From contig JBCAML010000014.1 in NCBI GenBank assembly GCA_038503075.1, positions 868,001 to 932,000 of the forward strand: a DNA stretch of 64,000 nucleotides, in the 5' to 3' direction. Positions 33,648 to 44,444 of this stretch are shown one piece after another. Positions within the stretch are counted from its first letter, which is position 1. Every line of letters begins with the position of its first letter. The notes beneath the pieces were generated by a model that saw only the letters and a program-made list of their open reading frames with translations, did no database searches and was not told the DNA's origin. The translations under genes were made by a program, and so were the position numbers. Source of the DNA: Gyromitra esculenta (lineage: Eukaryota > Ascomycota > Pezizomycetes > Pezizales > Discinaceae).

Positions 33648-34057
33648 TCTCACGGTTTGATCTCTCGTTAAGCCCTTCAGTATCCCTGAAGGTGAGAAGT
33701 GTTACTTAAGTGAGAGGTCAAGCGACAAGAGTCACGATGTTTCTACAGGTCCTACATGGGTCTAACCCAAGGCAAGTTAAGTGTAAAGGTTTTCACAGCG
33801 ACAGCGACCACGAGGATTCTGAAGTAGAATCGAGATAGTATTAAAACAATACAGAAGAAGTAAACTGAGAACATTGCTTAGAGAAGAAAAGAAGAGAACA
33901 TCAAAACCGTCCTCCTTATATACCCCGCTTTCTTCTATACAAGCTCATAACCGAACGTAACCGAAAGACAAAGACATTATTAACAAAAGAGAACCCATGA
34001 CCCACGAACATTCCTTCTAACCGAAACCTAACCCATTATTCTTCTTCATCCGTGAAA
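33648..34057 (-). repeat. 5' LTR of chromovirus D
   Basis: 410 bp, TCTCACGG to CCGTGAAA, followed by the right TCGCC duplication at 34058-34062. Confidence 0.92.
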
Positions 34058-37000
34058 TCGCCCTGTTAGCTCAGGAGACATCACCCACATCGTCAACCTC
34101 AACCTCTCTATACAAGACCATTGTGAACAAGCTCCCTGTTTCGTAACCCAACTTGGTCATTACCCTCTCGTTCTAGGCATACCATGGATGAATCACCATG
34201 ATGTCCGCCTCTACTTTGCCGACAAACGCCTCGAGTTTAATTCTAAACTCTGTACCACACACTGCGCCCCTCACTCACCCGTTGTATCCACCTCCTCAAT
34301 CCCAACTCCCCCTAGGCTAAACATGTCTTTTATTGGTGCCGCTAGTTTTAGAACTCTCACCAGAAAGCGAACCTCACAGGCCTACGCGATGTCACTCTAT
34401 GAAATAAACAAAATCATAGACGACAAAACAACTAAGGAAGAATGGAAGTCACGCATCCCTGTGGAATACCACAACTTTCTAGACATGTTCGATAAAACGA
34501 AGGCCCAAGGATTACCTCCCCGCCGCTCCTACAATCATAAGATACAACTGGTGGAGGGGAAGGATGCACCATTCGGACCACTCTATGGGATGTCAAGAGA
34601 GGAACTTATTGTCCTCAAAAAATACATCGAGGACAACCTAGAGAAAGGGTTTATTCGCGCCAGTTCCTCTCCCGCCGGCTCCCCGGTTCTCTTCGTAAAA
34701 AAGGCGGACGGCTCCCTCCGATTATGTGTTGACTATAGAGGACTAAATGCCATCACAGTCAAAGGCCAGTACACCTCTCCTCTTATACGAGAAACCCTTG
34801 ACAGATTAGCAAAGGCTCAATGGTACACCAAGCTTGACCTTCACGACGGTTATCATCAAATCTGAATCGCCGAAGGAGAGGAATGGAAAACCGCCTTCCG
34901 AACCCGCTATGGTCTCTACGAATACCTGGTCATGCCCTTTGGGCTAACCAACGCCCCCGGTACCTTCCAACATTTTGTAAACGATTGCCTCACTGAATAC
35001 CTAGATATCTTTTGTACGGCGTACCTAGATGACATTCTCATCTATAGTGATACCTTTGCCGAACACCAAACTCATGTTCGGAAGGTTCTACAGACACTCA
35101 AGAACAATAACATCCTTCTCAAACCCGAGAAATGTGAGTTTGAGGTACAAACTACTAAATATTTAGGCCTGATCCTCACTCCTGATGGAATGAAGATGGA
35201 CGAAGAAAAGCTAAGGGCTGTCAGAGAATGGGGGACTCCAAAAAGCGTCAAAGATGTCCAGGCATTCTTGGGATTTGCCAACTTTTACCGTCGGTTTATC
35301 CTAGGCTTTTCTAAACTCGCTTCGCCTCTTACTGCCCTCACAAAAAAAGGAATCAATTTCGAATGGACTGTCGAGGCCGATATCGCCTTCGAAAATTTAA
35401 AATACGCTTTCACTACCGCCCCCATCCTCATCCACTTTGATCCTGATAAAAAAATCATTATAGAAACCGACGCTTCAGACTTTGTATTAGGCGGAGTCCT
35501 ATATCAATATGATGACGCAGGAGTTCTACACCCTGTAGCCTTCTTTTCTAAGAAGCACTCACCCGCAGAGTGCAACTACGAAATCTACAACAAGGAACTA
35601 CTTGCCATCATCCGAGTCTTTGAAGAATGGCGTCCGGAACTTGAAGGTTCAAAACACCCAATCGATGTCATCAGTGACCACAAAAACCTTGAGTATTTCA
35701 TGAGCACCAAACAACTCAACTGCTGTCAAGCCAGATGGGCTGAATACTTATCACGCTTTGATTTTGTGATCACCTATAGACCAGGAAGCCAAGGAGGAAA
35801 GCCGGATGCGCTGACCAGGAGATCAGGAGATCTCCCCAAGGAAGGAGATGAACGATTAGCACACCAGAGCCAAGTGGTGCTAAAGAAGGAGAACATTGAC
35901 CCCAAGCTAAGTTTGTTGTCGGCTTCTTTATCAAATGAAGCCGCTGAACTGGACGCCCCCCTAGAAAAACTCTTCCTAGAAGGATATATCGCTGACAAGT
36001 TCCCGGAAAAGATACTCCTAGCACTGAAGAACAAGGACCGACAATCAAAGGAGATCACTCTAAGCGAGTGCACGGAGGAAAATAACTGACTATATTATCG
36101 AGAAAAACTCTATGTGCCCGACTTTGACCCTCTTCGCCTAGAACTTATTGGAAGACATCATGAAGCCCCTGCCGCAGGACATCCCAGACGAGATAAAACC
36201 TTCGAACTAATAAGTAGAAGTTTTTACTGGCCAAAGATGAGAGAATCTATCGGTCGTTATGTGCGTAACTGCCATATATGTCAGAAAGCAAAACCAGTTA
36301 CCCAACGTACGCAAGGAGTTCTCCGCCCGTTATCTATTCCAAATCATTCCTGGCAAGAGATTTCGATGGATTTTGTTACAGGCCTCCCACAATCCGAGGG
36401 TTACGATGCTATCTTAGTCATCTTAGATCGTCTGTCGAAAATGCGCCATCTAATCCCTTGCAACACCACGGTCAACTCGCGAGACGTCGCCGATTTATAC
36501 CTTCAACATCTCTGGAAACTCCATGGGCTACCCACGTACGTCACTTCCGATCGAGGCACGCAGTTTACAGCCCACTTCTGGAAGAAGCTCTGCAAACGCT
36601 TAGGAATTCAAGCCCGAATGTCCACTGCATTTCATCCGGAAACCGATGGACAAACGGAACGACTGAACGCGGTTATGGAACAATACCTGCACTCCTATGT
36701 GTCCTATCAACAAGGAGACTGGAGCAAATGGTTATCTATGGCAGAATTCTCCGCTAATAACCAGGAATTGGCTAGTACTAAGGTCTTGCCTTTCTTTGCG
36801 AATTACGGTTACCATCCCCGTTTTGATATGTCGACCGTTCCTTCAACCGCTATCGCCCAAAGTCTAGATTCCTCTACTTTTGCGACTACGATGCAAAACT
36901 TATACAACTACCTCAAGATACAAATTCGGACAGCTCAAGATATCCAAGAAACCTCTACCAATAAGCACCGAACTCCCGCTCCTGCCTATCAAGTCGACGA

Positions 37001-37460
37001 CCAGGTATTTGTGTCAATGAAGAATATCTGAATGATTCGTAATGCTTGGAAACTCAACTGGAAATGGATGGGACCGTATCCTGTAAAAAAGATAGTCTCA
37101 CCCTTCGCATACGAAATTGACCTTCCCTCTTCAGTCACGTACCATCCTGTCTTTCATGTGTCGCTTCTCAAGCCCGCTGCTTGCGACCCTCTTTCAGGAC
37201 AAGTCATACCTCCTCCATCTCCAATCATCGTTAACGAACAGGAGGAATATTTCATTGAGAAAATCCTCGAACAACGAATACACCGGGGACAACAACAATA
37301 CCTTGTCGAGTGGACCGGCTACGCTCACCCTACCTGGGAACCTGCGGAAGATCTTCAGGATACTGCCGCTCTCGATGCGTTTTTGAACATGACAACTACC
37401 ACCAGTCCTAGGGTTCGCAGGAGCTCACGCTTGAGAGGAGGGGCTACTTTCACGGATTAA
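34058..37460 (+). pseudogene. pol of A, protease end to chromodomain
   Basis: One reading frame broken by three in-frame TGA codons (34863, 36087, 37029). Contains protease end, reverse transcriptase ([11 protein letters not shown]), RNase H ([11 protein letters not shown]), HHCC integrase (CHICQKAK), D/D/E, GPY motif, chromodomain, ending GATFTD with the stop just inside the 3' LTR. At least 34863 and 37029 are Arg CGA to TGA. Neighbouring substitutions (Thr to Met, Val to Ile, Asp to Asn) are also C-to-T or G-to-A. Confidence 0.92.
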
Positions 37461-38251
37461 GGATCGAGTATAGGGTCAGGTTTTGGTTAGATGGTTGCCA
37501 TGAGTTCCGAGGTTGTTGTATAATGTTATTGTATTTTCAGTTGTTATTTTCAAGGATTAACTAGACTGATGGGTTAGGGTTCGGTATTAAAGGTTGTAAT
37601 GGGTGATGGGTTTTATAATGTCTTTGTCGTTCGGTTAGACTTCGGGAATAAGTTAGGGGATGATAACACAGGGTATTTAAAGGAAGGATTGTGATTGTTT
37701 TGTATTCTTTTCTCTTCTTTCTTTAAGCAACGTTCTCATTTCACTTCTTTTGTATCAAAGTTATAACCTCACTTCGATTCTACTTCGTAATCCTCGCTGT
37801 CGCTGTGAACCGCCGCCGATACTTCGCCTCAAGTATATCCATTGTAGGACCTGTAGAAAACCCTGCACTCTTTGAACGTGTTGATATCTCGCTCACCGGG
37901 GATACCGAAGGGCAAACAAGGGACTCAACCGTGAGAGTTATCGGTTATTGGTTTGTTGAAAAAAGCGGGGTATTTAAAGGACGGATTTTGGTCATTCTTT
38001 GTCTTCTTCTTCTTCTTTCCTTAAGCAACGTTCTTGTTTCACTTCTGCTGTATTGGTTATAATTCAACTTCGATTCTACCTCAGAATCTTCGCTGCCGCT
38101 GTGAACCATCGCCGAATACTTCGCCTTGAAGTATACCCCTCGTAGGACCTGTAGAAAACATTGCACCCTTCAAACGAATTGGTTTCCCACTTAAGTAGCA
38201 CTGCTCACCTTCAGGGATACTGAAGGGCTTAAAGAGAAGCCGACCGTGAGA
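37448..38251 (+). repeat. 3' LTR of chromovirus A, split by a solo LTR
   Basis: Segments 37448-37547 and 37942-38251 join to 410 bp, equal to the 5' LTR. The right border CCGTGAGA abuts GGTGT. Confidence 0.92.
37548..37936 (+). repeat. Solo LTR inside A's 3' LTR
   Basis: 389 bp from TTTCAAGG to CCGTGAGA, flanked by GTTAT at 37543-37547 and 37937-37941. Removing it restores the word GGTTGTTATCGGTTATTGG-type sequence seen at the same place in the 5' LTR. Confidence 0.9.
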
Positions 38252-38717
38252 GGTGTCCTGAGACCTTCCGGAGCATCTAATCATAACTTCATCAATGCTT
38301 ACATTGGAGGAGGGAACCCGGTATTTTTGAGAAGAGAGGTGCAATTGATCTAATAAAGGGTCTACTTTTCCATGCCAGAGACGGCGGCCATTAGATGTGG
38401 TAGGGATATTGACAGTTGATATATGTAGGTAGCGCTTTATTTGTTGGAACCAGTTCAGGGTCATAAATTTGGTAATGGGATGTACTGGGTGTAATCCGTC
38501 ATGTTTCCAATAATCCTCCAAAGAAGGGCATGTAAAAAGGCCCATATAAATGCAAATACCAACCCAAACCTTTAAATCTTTTGCACTGACATCCTTCCAA
38601 TCTCTACCAGGCAGGATAGAGTCACCACACTTTTTGGCTGCATAGGAATTGGTATTTGTAGTCATGATTTGAAAGAGGCCGTCTGTAAAAAATAGCCTGA
38701 AGATAGAGCTAGCAGAT
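38252..38717 (-). pseudogene. piggyBac-like transposase PB1, middle part
   Basis: Minus-strand reading: SSIFRLFFTDGLFQIMTTN, CGDSILPGRDWKDVSAKDLK, VGICIYMGLFTCPSLEDYWK, then SIDEVMIRCSGRSQDT with the first catalytic Asp. It continues into the C-terminal block at 13847 across element A. Confidence 0.87.
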
Positions 38718-39541
38718 TTTCACAGATTAAGGATTGGTTATGGGATTAGGTTTTGGTTCGATGGTTGTCATGGGTTTCGGGTTGTGGTATAATGATATTG
38801 TATTTCGGTTATTATCGGTTATCGGGTTTATGGGATAAAAGCGGGGTATTTAAATGGTGGATTTCACTCGTTCTTTGTTATCTTCTCTTTCTTTCCTTAA
38901 GCAACGTTCTCGTTTCACTTCTACCTGTATTACTTCAATACTACTTCGATTCTACCTCAGAATCCTCGCTGTCGCTGGTTACCTCACTGCACTTATCTCG
39001 CCTTGAGATAGACCATACGTAGAACTTGTAGAAACGTTGCACTCCTCGAACGTGTTAAGTACTTCGCTTAAGTAGCACTGCTCACCTTCAGGGATACTTT
39101 TCATGGATGAACGTTTCGTTGGTTAGTTAAGTGTATGGGTACATGGTTGTTGTGTTCTGTTGTTCTTTATGTTTCTTTGGTCTTTCGTTACGATGAGTCA
39201 TGATTTTGTCATCAAAGGAGTTGGGACCTTGGTATATAAGCGAAGGGATTTCCCCTCTTGTTGTACTTTTCTTCTTCTTTCTTTAAGCAATGTCTTCTAT
39301 TGTACACTCATTGTATTCTACAAATACAACCTCAGATTACACCTCGTAATCTTTCGCTGTCGCCGCCTTCAAGTCACCATAACTTGAACTATTAGTAGAG
39401 CCTGTAGAATCTTCGCATATTCTCCTGTCGTTGGATTCTCGTTCAAGTAGCACTGCTTATCTCGGGGGATACCTGAGAGCTTGACGAGAATCTCGCTCCT
39501 TGAGAATCTTGAAGTGCTTAACGAAGGACGAAACCGTGAGA
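38718..39541 (+). repeat. LTR inside PB1 transposase, itself split by a younger LTR
   Basis: Starts TTTCACAG and ends CCGTGAGA, flanked by CAGAT (38713-38717 and 39542-39546). Bases 39099-39505 are another LTR. Removing both restores the transposase reading HNISVSASSIFRLFF across the junction. Confidence 0.88.
39099..39505 (+). repeat. Younger LTR nested in the LTR at 38718-39541
   Basis: About 407 bp from TTTCATGG to CCTTGAGA. Its flanks ATACT (39094-39098) and ATCTT (39506-39510) are a 5-bp duplication with one change. The sequence is a divergent family member. Confidence 0.78.
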
Positions 39542-39830
39542 CAGATACTGATATATTGTGAAGCCTTGGCGGTAATCGGTTATAGGCTGAGTGTAGAGGG
39601 TACTGACTTTCCATGGGAGTGTATTCTGGGACAGCTGGTAGCCTGGACTCTAGAGAAACAGTGGGTTCCTTTCGTTTTGGAGATGAGTGATATTTCATGA
39701 TCGCGCTTTTCTTGTGCTTTTTGACCTTCAACTGTTTGAATGTAGGCTTGGGAGACGGTGAGGCATTGGAGGCGGGTGGTATGATGTAGTTAATGTTCTT
39801 TGAACGGGGGCGCAGGGCTCTGGGCTCCAT
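39542..39830 (-). pseudogene. piggyBac-like transposase PB1, N-terminal part
   Basis: Starts MEPRALRPRSKNINYIIPP at 39830 and reads through a basic, Lys-rich segment to YPLHSAYNRLPPRLHNISVS, where the LTR pair cuts it. The basic N-terminus is typical of a transposase with nuclear and DNA-binding functions. The start agrees with the matching start of PB2. Confidence 0.85.
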
Positions 39831-40220
39831 GGTGGTAATATTGTGGGTTGGTATACTCTAAACAGGAGGTAGATAGTAGATCTAAAATCGCTTATAAATG
39901 GTCAGCTTTATGGAATCGTTCACATTGTAGATTGATAGTACATACTATGAGGATTAAAAATAACCTTTTTTGAAAGAATTCCGTCAGGGTTTGGAGAAGT
40001 GGTTGCAATTCTTGTGGAGGGGTATTCCAGAAGAATCGTGGTGATGATGCATACCTACCCCAACTTTGAGGGTAGATTTTATGGTCAACAAAAATCCCAA
40101 AAAATCAAGAAAATAAATTAACAGGTTTTCAAGCTCCTATACGTCACTCTCACATGCAGAATGTAGGGGGAGATGGGGGGGCTTCTTTGTGTTGTTGATG
40201 GTTTTGTAAACGGGGTCGAA
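39831..40220. other. PB1 subterminal region
   Basis: About 390 bp between the transposase start and the right terminal repeat. It should hold the transposase promoter and transposase-binding sites. I see no clear subterminal repeats. Confidence 0.45.
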
Positions 40221-40267
40221 AAAATGCACCAAATTTGGTGCATTTTCGCGTTGCTACAGTCCATGGG
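40221..40267 (-). repeat. Right terminal inverted repeat of PB1
   Basis: The palindrome at 40221-40246 (AAAATGCACC...GGTGCATTTT) is followed by CGCGTTGCTACAGTCCATGGG. It is the inverse of the left end with a few changes. Directly after it the PB2 reading resumes. Confidence 0.8.
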
Positions 40268-40410
40268 ATATACATGGAGAATGTGGATCTGCCTACTGTG
40301 AGAAACTATTGGCGTCATGATGGGCTTTGGCCCTCTCATGATATCCGTAAGGTTATGAGGTTTGAAGACATCCAGGAAAACCTTCACATAGCTTTTGCTA
40401 CTGATATTCG
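40268..40410 (+). pseudogene. piggyBac-like transposase PB2, right fragment
   Basis: Reads YMENVDLPTVRNYWRHDGLW and RFEDIQENLHIAFA, matching IYMGLFTCPSLEDYWKHDGL and the LNWFQQIKRYLHIS region of PB1. A stop follows after A-T-D-I-R. No catalytic core follows, so PB2 was truncated downstream. Confidence 0.75.
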
Positions 40411-41013
40411 CTAAAAATTTAGCTCTTACTAGCTCAGCCACGCTCTATTTTGACGTGTTAGCGCGCTGTCGGTTCTCGTCAGGTAATGCGGTAGTCCTGT
40501 ACCCTCTCAGTAGTCCTGCCAAGACCAAAATCATGTTCGCTACTGGGCCATATTTGCCATTCGCCTGTGAAGCACTATACCTACACTCAGGGAAGGTTTC
40601 TCGCTTCATTTTGGTGGAGGTTTTGGGCCACTGGTGGTACGATTATCACTGTTCATTGCTTGGTATCGCTTGGCACGAATTTCATAGCAGTTTATCGTAA
40701 TTTGTGAGATTGATGCAAAAGCACAAATCCCTTTGCTCCCAGCCACTGCATACTATTTTACCGAGGGAGATGTCAGCAAATACTCTCCTAGATTTAATCT
40801 TATGTTGGTGAGATACCCACATAATTTTGAGCAGTTTTGGTGGTGCTCTTGTTTCTTTTCAGCTTTGGAAATTTTGCTGTAATTGCAGATATTTCGTCGG
40901 CTAGCGTATTCACGGGCGCCAAGACTCTTCAGATGCTCAAACTTTATTTCATCAACACTAGTTTCCTAGATAAGAAAGAAAGCGCCGTTGTTTCTCCATA
41001 TCATAACCATCCA
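40411..41013. other. 5' flank of TSR2
   Basis: Runs from the end of the PB2 remnant to the TSR2 start. The TSR2 frame is open upstream to about 40837, but that part encodes a hydrophobic stretch with no resemblance to TSR2 and is probably 5' UTR or promoter. Confidence 0.45.
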
Positions 41014-41703
41014 ATGTATTCTGTCGATTCAAATCAACAGTCAGTTCCTAGAACCTATCCTTCACAGCCCTCTACCTCACATTGTTCGCTCCCTCTGGAA
41101 GCCGTGGCAAGATGGGAGCTAGGTGTTTCCCTCATTCTTCACAACTGGAGAGTACTCACAGATGCCGTCGCGGGTCAATGGGGCGGCCCTAACAGCGATG
41201 ATAAGCGCGATTGGCTTTGCGGTGCCATTGCCGACATGTTCACTGATCGAGAGGAAACAGACGAATACGATCTTGAAGATACCTTGGCACATGCTATGGA
41301 AGATGAGTTTATGGTGAATCTAGAAGATGATTCGGCCTGGCAGGTAATACTACCAAATCTAGGTGCAAAAAGAATAAAGTTAAGATTCAAGTTAACTCAC
41401 AAATCATCACAGGTTTCCCAAAAAGTTATTGCCTTACGAAAGGAAATACTTGAGGGGAACTTTTCAACCGTGGACGAACTTCACACGAAATTCCTTGCAA
41501 AACCTCGAAATCAGCAACTAGTATCTCCGCCCGTGAGAGAGGTTACAGAAGAAGTCGGTTCGAGCGAAGACGATGATGATAGTGACGAAGAGATGTCTGA
41601 GGCCCCTTCAGTAGTGCTCCCGGAACCTAGACAGCGATCCGAACCAGTTACCGATGAGGAGGGATTTGAATTAGTTGGAAAACGTGGGAGAAGGAAAAAA
41701 TGA
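41014..41703 (+). CDS. TSR2: Pre-rRNA-processing protein Tsr2
   Basis: Exons 41014-41343 and 41413-41703, 206 aa, the usual fungal length. The Tsr2 domain is clear: a helix ending LHNWRVLTDAVAGQWGGP, then KRDWLCGAIADMF and EDTLAHAMEDEFMVNLEDDS. The C-terminus is acidic (SSEDDDDSDEEMSE) and ends with DEEGFELVGKRGRRKK, like other fungal orthologues. Tsr2 escorts ribosomal protein eS26 to pre-40S particles. The intron (GTAATA...TCACAG, 69 nt) is a multiple of three and has no stop, so it can be missed. Skipping it joins AWQ to VSQKVIALRKEI, which fits the family. The start at 41014 is chosen for length; an upstream in-frame Met exists but adds unrelated sequence. Confidence 0.9.
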   Translation: MYSVDSNQQSVPRTYPSQPSTSHCSLPLEAVARWELGVSLILHNWRVLTDAVAGQWGGPNSDDKRDWLCGAIADMFTDREETDEYDLEDTLAHAMEDEFMVNLEDDSAWQVILPNLGAKRIKLRFKLTHKSSQVSQKVIALRKEILEGNFSTVDELHTKFLAKPRNQQLVSPPVREVTEEVGSSEDDDDSDEEMSEAPSVVLPEPRQRSEPVTDEEGFELVGKRGRRKK

Positions 41704-42119
41704 TCAGAAAAAAATTGGAATAAGGTATCACTAGGCTGGTATTTTAATGTTATTTGGCGCATAGATAGGATTCTCCCATATACAATGTCAACCTCTGTCA
41801 AGCCCTTTTTCCTTTTTCTTTTTCCTTTGATTTCGCCCATATCACATCCTATCACCTAGATACCGCCTGCTACCCTTCGACTTTACAGGCCAGGCTTTCT
41901 GTACGCTTATAGGCTACAATTTTTACAAAAAAACGGAAGGTACCTATTGAACTAGGGGGTGAACGATTTAAGTGAATAGAAATATTTAGAGATCTCGTCA
42001 TAGCTTGGCGTGAACCCCACCATCTCATGCACCACAAACCACTCCACCCCACCACCCAACCCCTCAGACGCGTGGGAAAACAACAACACGTCCCCCAGCC
42101 GTAGGGCAGAGACCATACC
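41704..42119. other. Intergenic, TSR2 to YRB30
   Basis: About 416 bp with the TSR2 3' end and YRB30 promoter. A minus-strand open frame crosses the YRB30 start (41952-42152), but I regard it as chance. Confidence 0.4.
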
Positions 42120-44444
42120 ATGGAATTCTTTCTCAACAAAGTGTCTCAGCAAGCCGGTACGTGATTCACAACTCTCCTATCTCACACAAAGAATATTAAC
42201 TGAAGCTCGTTAAAACAAAGTATCGTTTGTCATAAAGTACCTAGTGATTCTATCCCTTCCAAGTTGCCCGCCAAACTGCTAACAAATTCGACTTGCCCTA
42301 TAGGTCAGGCATTACTGTCACAAGTACATATGCAATTAACCATCTCTCGCGGTATATCTTGGTATGCTTAATACAGTAATTTAGCAAACGATGACTGTCG
42401 TCGGCCTACCCATTAGAAACTGACTGAAGATTGACTATTTAGTCAACCAAAGGCAAGGAAAAGCGAGAGCTGCTATCCCTTCAAGAGCGGCTAGGGACGA
42501 AAATTCAGGTAGCTAGCTGACAGTCTCCGCCCTCTAGCTTGAAGAAACTGATATGCTGACCACTTCGCCATTTAGATTATCTCGCCCGCTATCGACTTGG
42601 TTGAAATAATGTATATCACTATTATTGTTCCAGGAGCTCTAATAAGAAAGCTAACTTGGTCATCGCATAGATCAGCGAGAGGGAATACTTCTCTGGAGAG
42701 CGCATTGACATTGACGAAAACAATTCGATATGATATTCAATCTCTCGGTGTCAGGTTATCCAGCCTGTCAAGTCATGGTGGAACTAGAGAAAGGCGTAAC
42801 AATTCCGACGAGGTTAAGTTTGTCACGGAAGAAATCAAAAATTTACTCAGAAAGATTGAAGATGTTTGTCATTCCGTGTGTTAGATTGACATGGAATAAA
42901 AGGCCAGAATTGACAAAAGTGATTAATACCAGGCTGTTCCCTTCATCAACCTTGCGATCACAACTTCTGGCGTGGAATTGTCTTCTAATATTCCTCATAA
43001 CGTTTCGCCTTCTCGTCTCTTACAAGCATCGACTTTACTCACTGCTGGTGACACAGCTTACGCCCTCAACCCGTTTGATCCCGCACAAATCGGCACGACT
43101 TTTACTCTCAGCCTCTACATGCTCTTCGCTGGCCATTCACATCGACAAGAACAAATATCCGCGAAAGATTTAACGTGGCAAGAGGTTATCTACAAGTGCA
43201 GAGTTAAGTTGCAGAGAATACCGTTATTTTATGATGACGAAGAGAGTCAGGATACGAAGCAGATGCGAGCCCAAAATAAGATTGAAGAGTATTGCTATGA
43301 GCTCTGCCTCATCGAAGACTTAGACGATGGACGAGTGCATGAGGTAGAGGAAATGAACAAGCCTCCCGGAAGTTACGAGGACGTTTCTATGGCCGGTTTA
43401 AGAACCCGGATCCCGATTCACCAGATCTCAAAGCTGTTTTACACAAATTCTGGCATGCTTCTTGGCATAGAAGATTCAAATTCCCCAATTCTGCTAATCA
43501 AGCGGGATATCAATGCTACGCCTTCACGTCGGCTTGTGGAAAGGGTTGAAATGTATCGACATCGATTTGAAGATAGTGATGACGATGAAGAGTTTGGACA
43601 TGCTCTGGATATGGGCGAAGGCAAATCCTCTTGGGATCCAGAGAATGAGGATCAAGCTCTACCAGAGGAGTATGATTTACCACGGCATTTGGACCCGGAA
43701 TGGTTGGCACTTGAGGTCTTTACGGAACCCCTTGAGGATGAACACGATTGCGAGGCAGATGAGTCTTCCCAGCATAGCTCACAAAATGAACTAGCAATAG
43801 ACTCAACACCTGCCTCTCCAGATTCGGGTGTTAAAGTGGATACTTTAGCAAAATTTGGTGAGGATGTTGAGGTTGATAAAACTTCTTCACGGCCGTCACG
43901 GCCCTATAACTCGAAGAACATGAAATCAAGCCTCTCAATTCTCGAGTGTCTGCTACGTTTGACTATACTGCAAAATTATCAGCAAACCGCGCACCTAGCA
44001 GTGCATGACGAACTCTTAAACCTATTTCTTTCGGACTCAGCATGGTCAGGCTCCAGGGAAAATAGACAACTGGAGCGAGAAAACGCTCGAAGAAGGATTG
44101 GCTTTGATCCGTTTGGTTCACCGACAAAGCAACCATCATTACGCGAGAAAATCGAGCAACCCAGTACTGCAGCGAGGGCCACAGGTATCCCCCCAAAAAG
44201 GGACGCCCATAGCCGAGAGGGGGATCAAAGAGGGACACCGCGACGTTTGCCCAGCACTCCTCGCCTTGGGCCAGCAATGCCCGTGACTCCGACATCAGAT
44301 AGGAGATCGAAGACACTATCGTCTTCGGAAATTCCATCTCTGGGACTGGAACCCTGGACCCCAGAACAGCAGCTGAACTCGATGTTCGAGAGCGCACATA
44401 TTCTCAGTCCTCTGACGAGAAATAAGTCACCTTCCCAAGAATGA
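42120..44444 (+). CDS. YRB30: Ran-GTP-binding protein, Yrb30 family, about six exons
   Basis: The family signature is spread over short exons: MEFFLNKVSQQA (from 42120), SGITVTSTYAINHLSRYIL (42304-42361), STKGKEKRELLSLQERLGTK (42443-42508), IISPAIDLVEI (42576-42610), SARGNTSLESALTLTK ... LLRKIED (42671-42863), then a long last exon (42933-44444) with VSPSRLLQASTLLTAGDTAY and FTLSLYMLFAGH. This matches the fungal Ran-binding family (Yrb30), which binds Ran-GTP and is cytoplasmic in yeast. The C-terminal half is acidic and probably disordered, with a conserved-looking PEWLALEVF and SSLSILECLLRLTILQ helix. The donor of intron 1 is unresolved: GTACGT is the better consensus but the wrong phase, while GTGATT at 42161 keeps frame and gives 634 aa. 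A very small exon may be hidden there. Confidence 0.82.

Larger units (their letters stand above)
27758..34057 (-). mobile_element. Chromovirus D, inserted in A
   Basis: LTRs 27758-28170 and 33648-34057 (413 and 410 bp), with the duplication TCGCC at 27753-27757 and 34058-34062. Internal gag and pol are on the minus strand, interrupted by a solo LTR at 29843-30254. It belongs to the same family as A-C but diverges in many third positions. Confidence 0.93.
13848..38251 (+). mobile_element. Chromovirus A (Ty3/gypsy), hosting three later insertions
   Basis: Full-length element with 410-bp LTRs (13848-14257 and 37448-38251, the latter interrupted). It is bounded by the 5-bp duplication GGTGT at 13843-13847 and 38252-38256, and it lies inside the PB1 transposase gene. 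Internal order is gag, protease, reverse transcriptase, RNase H, integrase, chromodomain on the plus strand. It is interrupted by the B-C tandem (15984-27653), element D (27758-34057) and a solo LTR (37548-37936). Each junction has its own duplication. Confidence 0.93.
12593..40267 (-). mobile_element. piggyBac-like DNA transposon PB1, expanded to 27.7 kb by nested insertions
   Basis: The two ends are inverted copies of each other: CCCATGGACTGTA at 12593 and its complement ending at 40267, each followed inward by a perfect 26-bp palindrome. Between them a piggyBac-type transposase is read on the minus strand in three blocks (39830-39542, 38717-38252, 13847-12745). Removing the LTR elements leaves about 2.4 kb, a normal size for the family, and CCC at the tips also fits. 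The element sits inside a related transposase gene (PB2). Flanks are TTAT and ATAT rather than a clean TTAA. Confidence 0.82.

Noticed and set aside
40837..41013. N-terminal extension of TSR2 (59 codons upstream of the chosen start)
   Set aside because: It is hydrophobic and irregular, makes the protein longer than the family, and resembles 5' UTR. The Met at 41014 gives the usual length.
41952..42152. Minus-strand ORF of 66 codons over the YRB30 start
   Set aside because: No family resemblance, and it overlaps a well-supported gene on the other strand.
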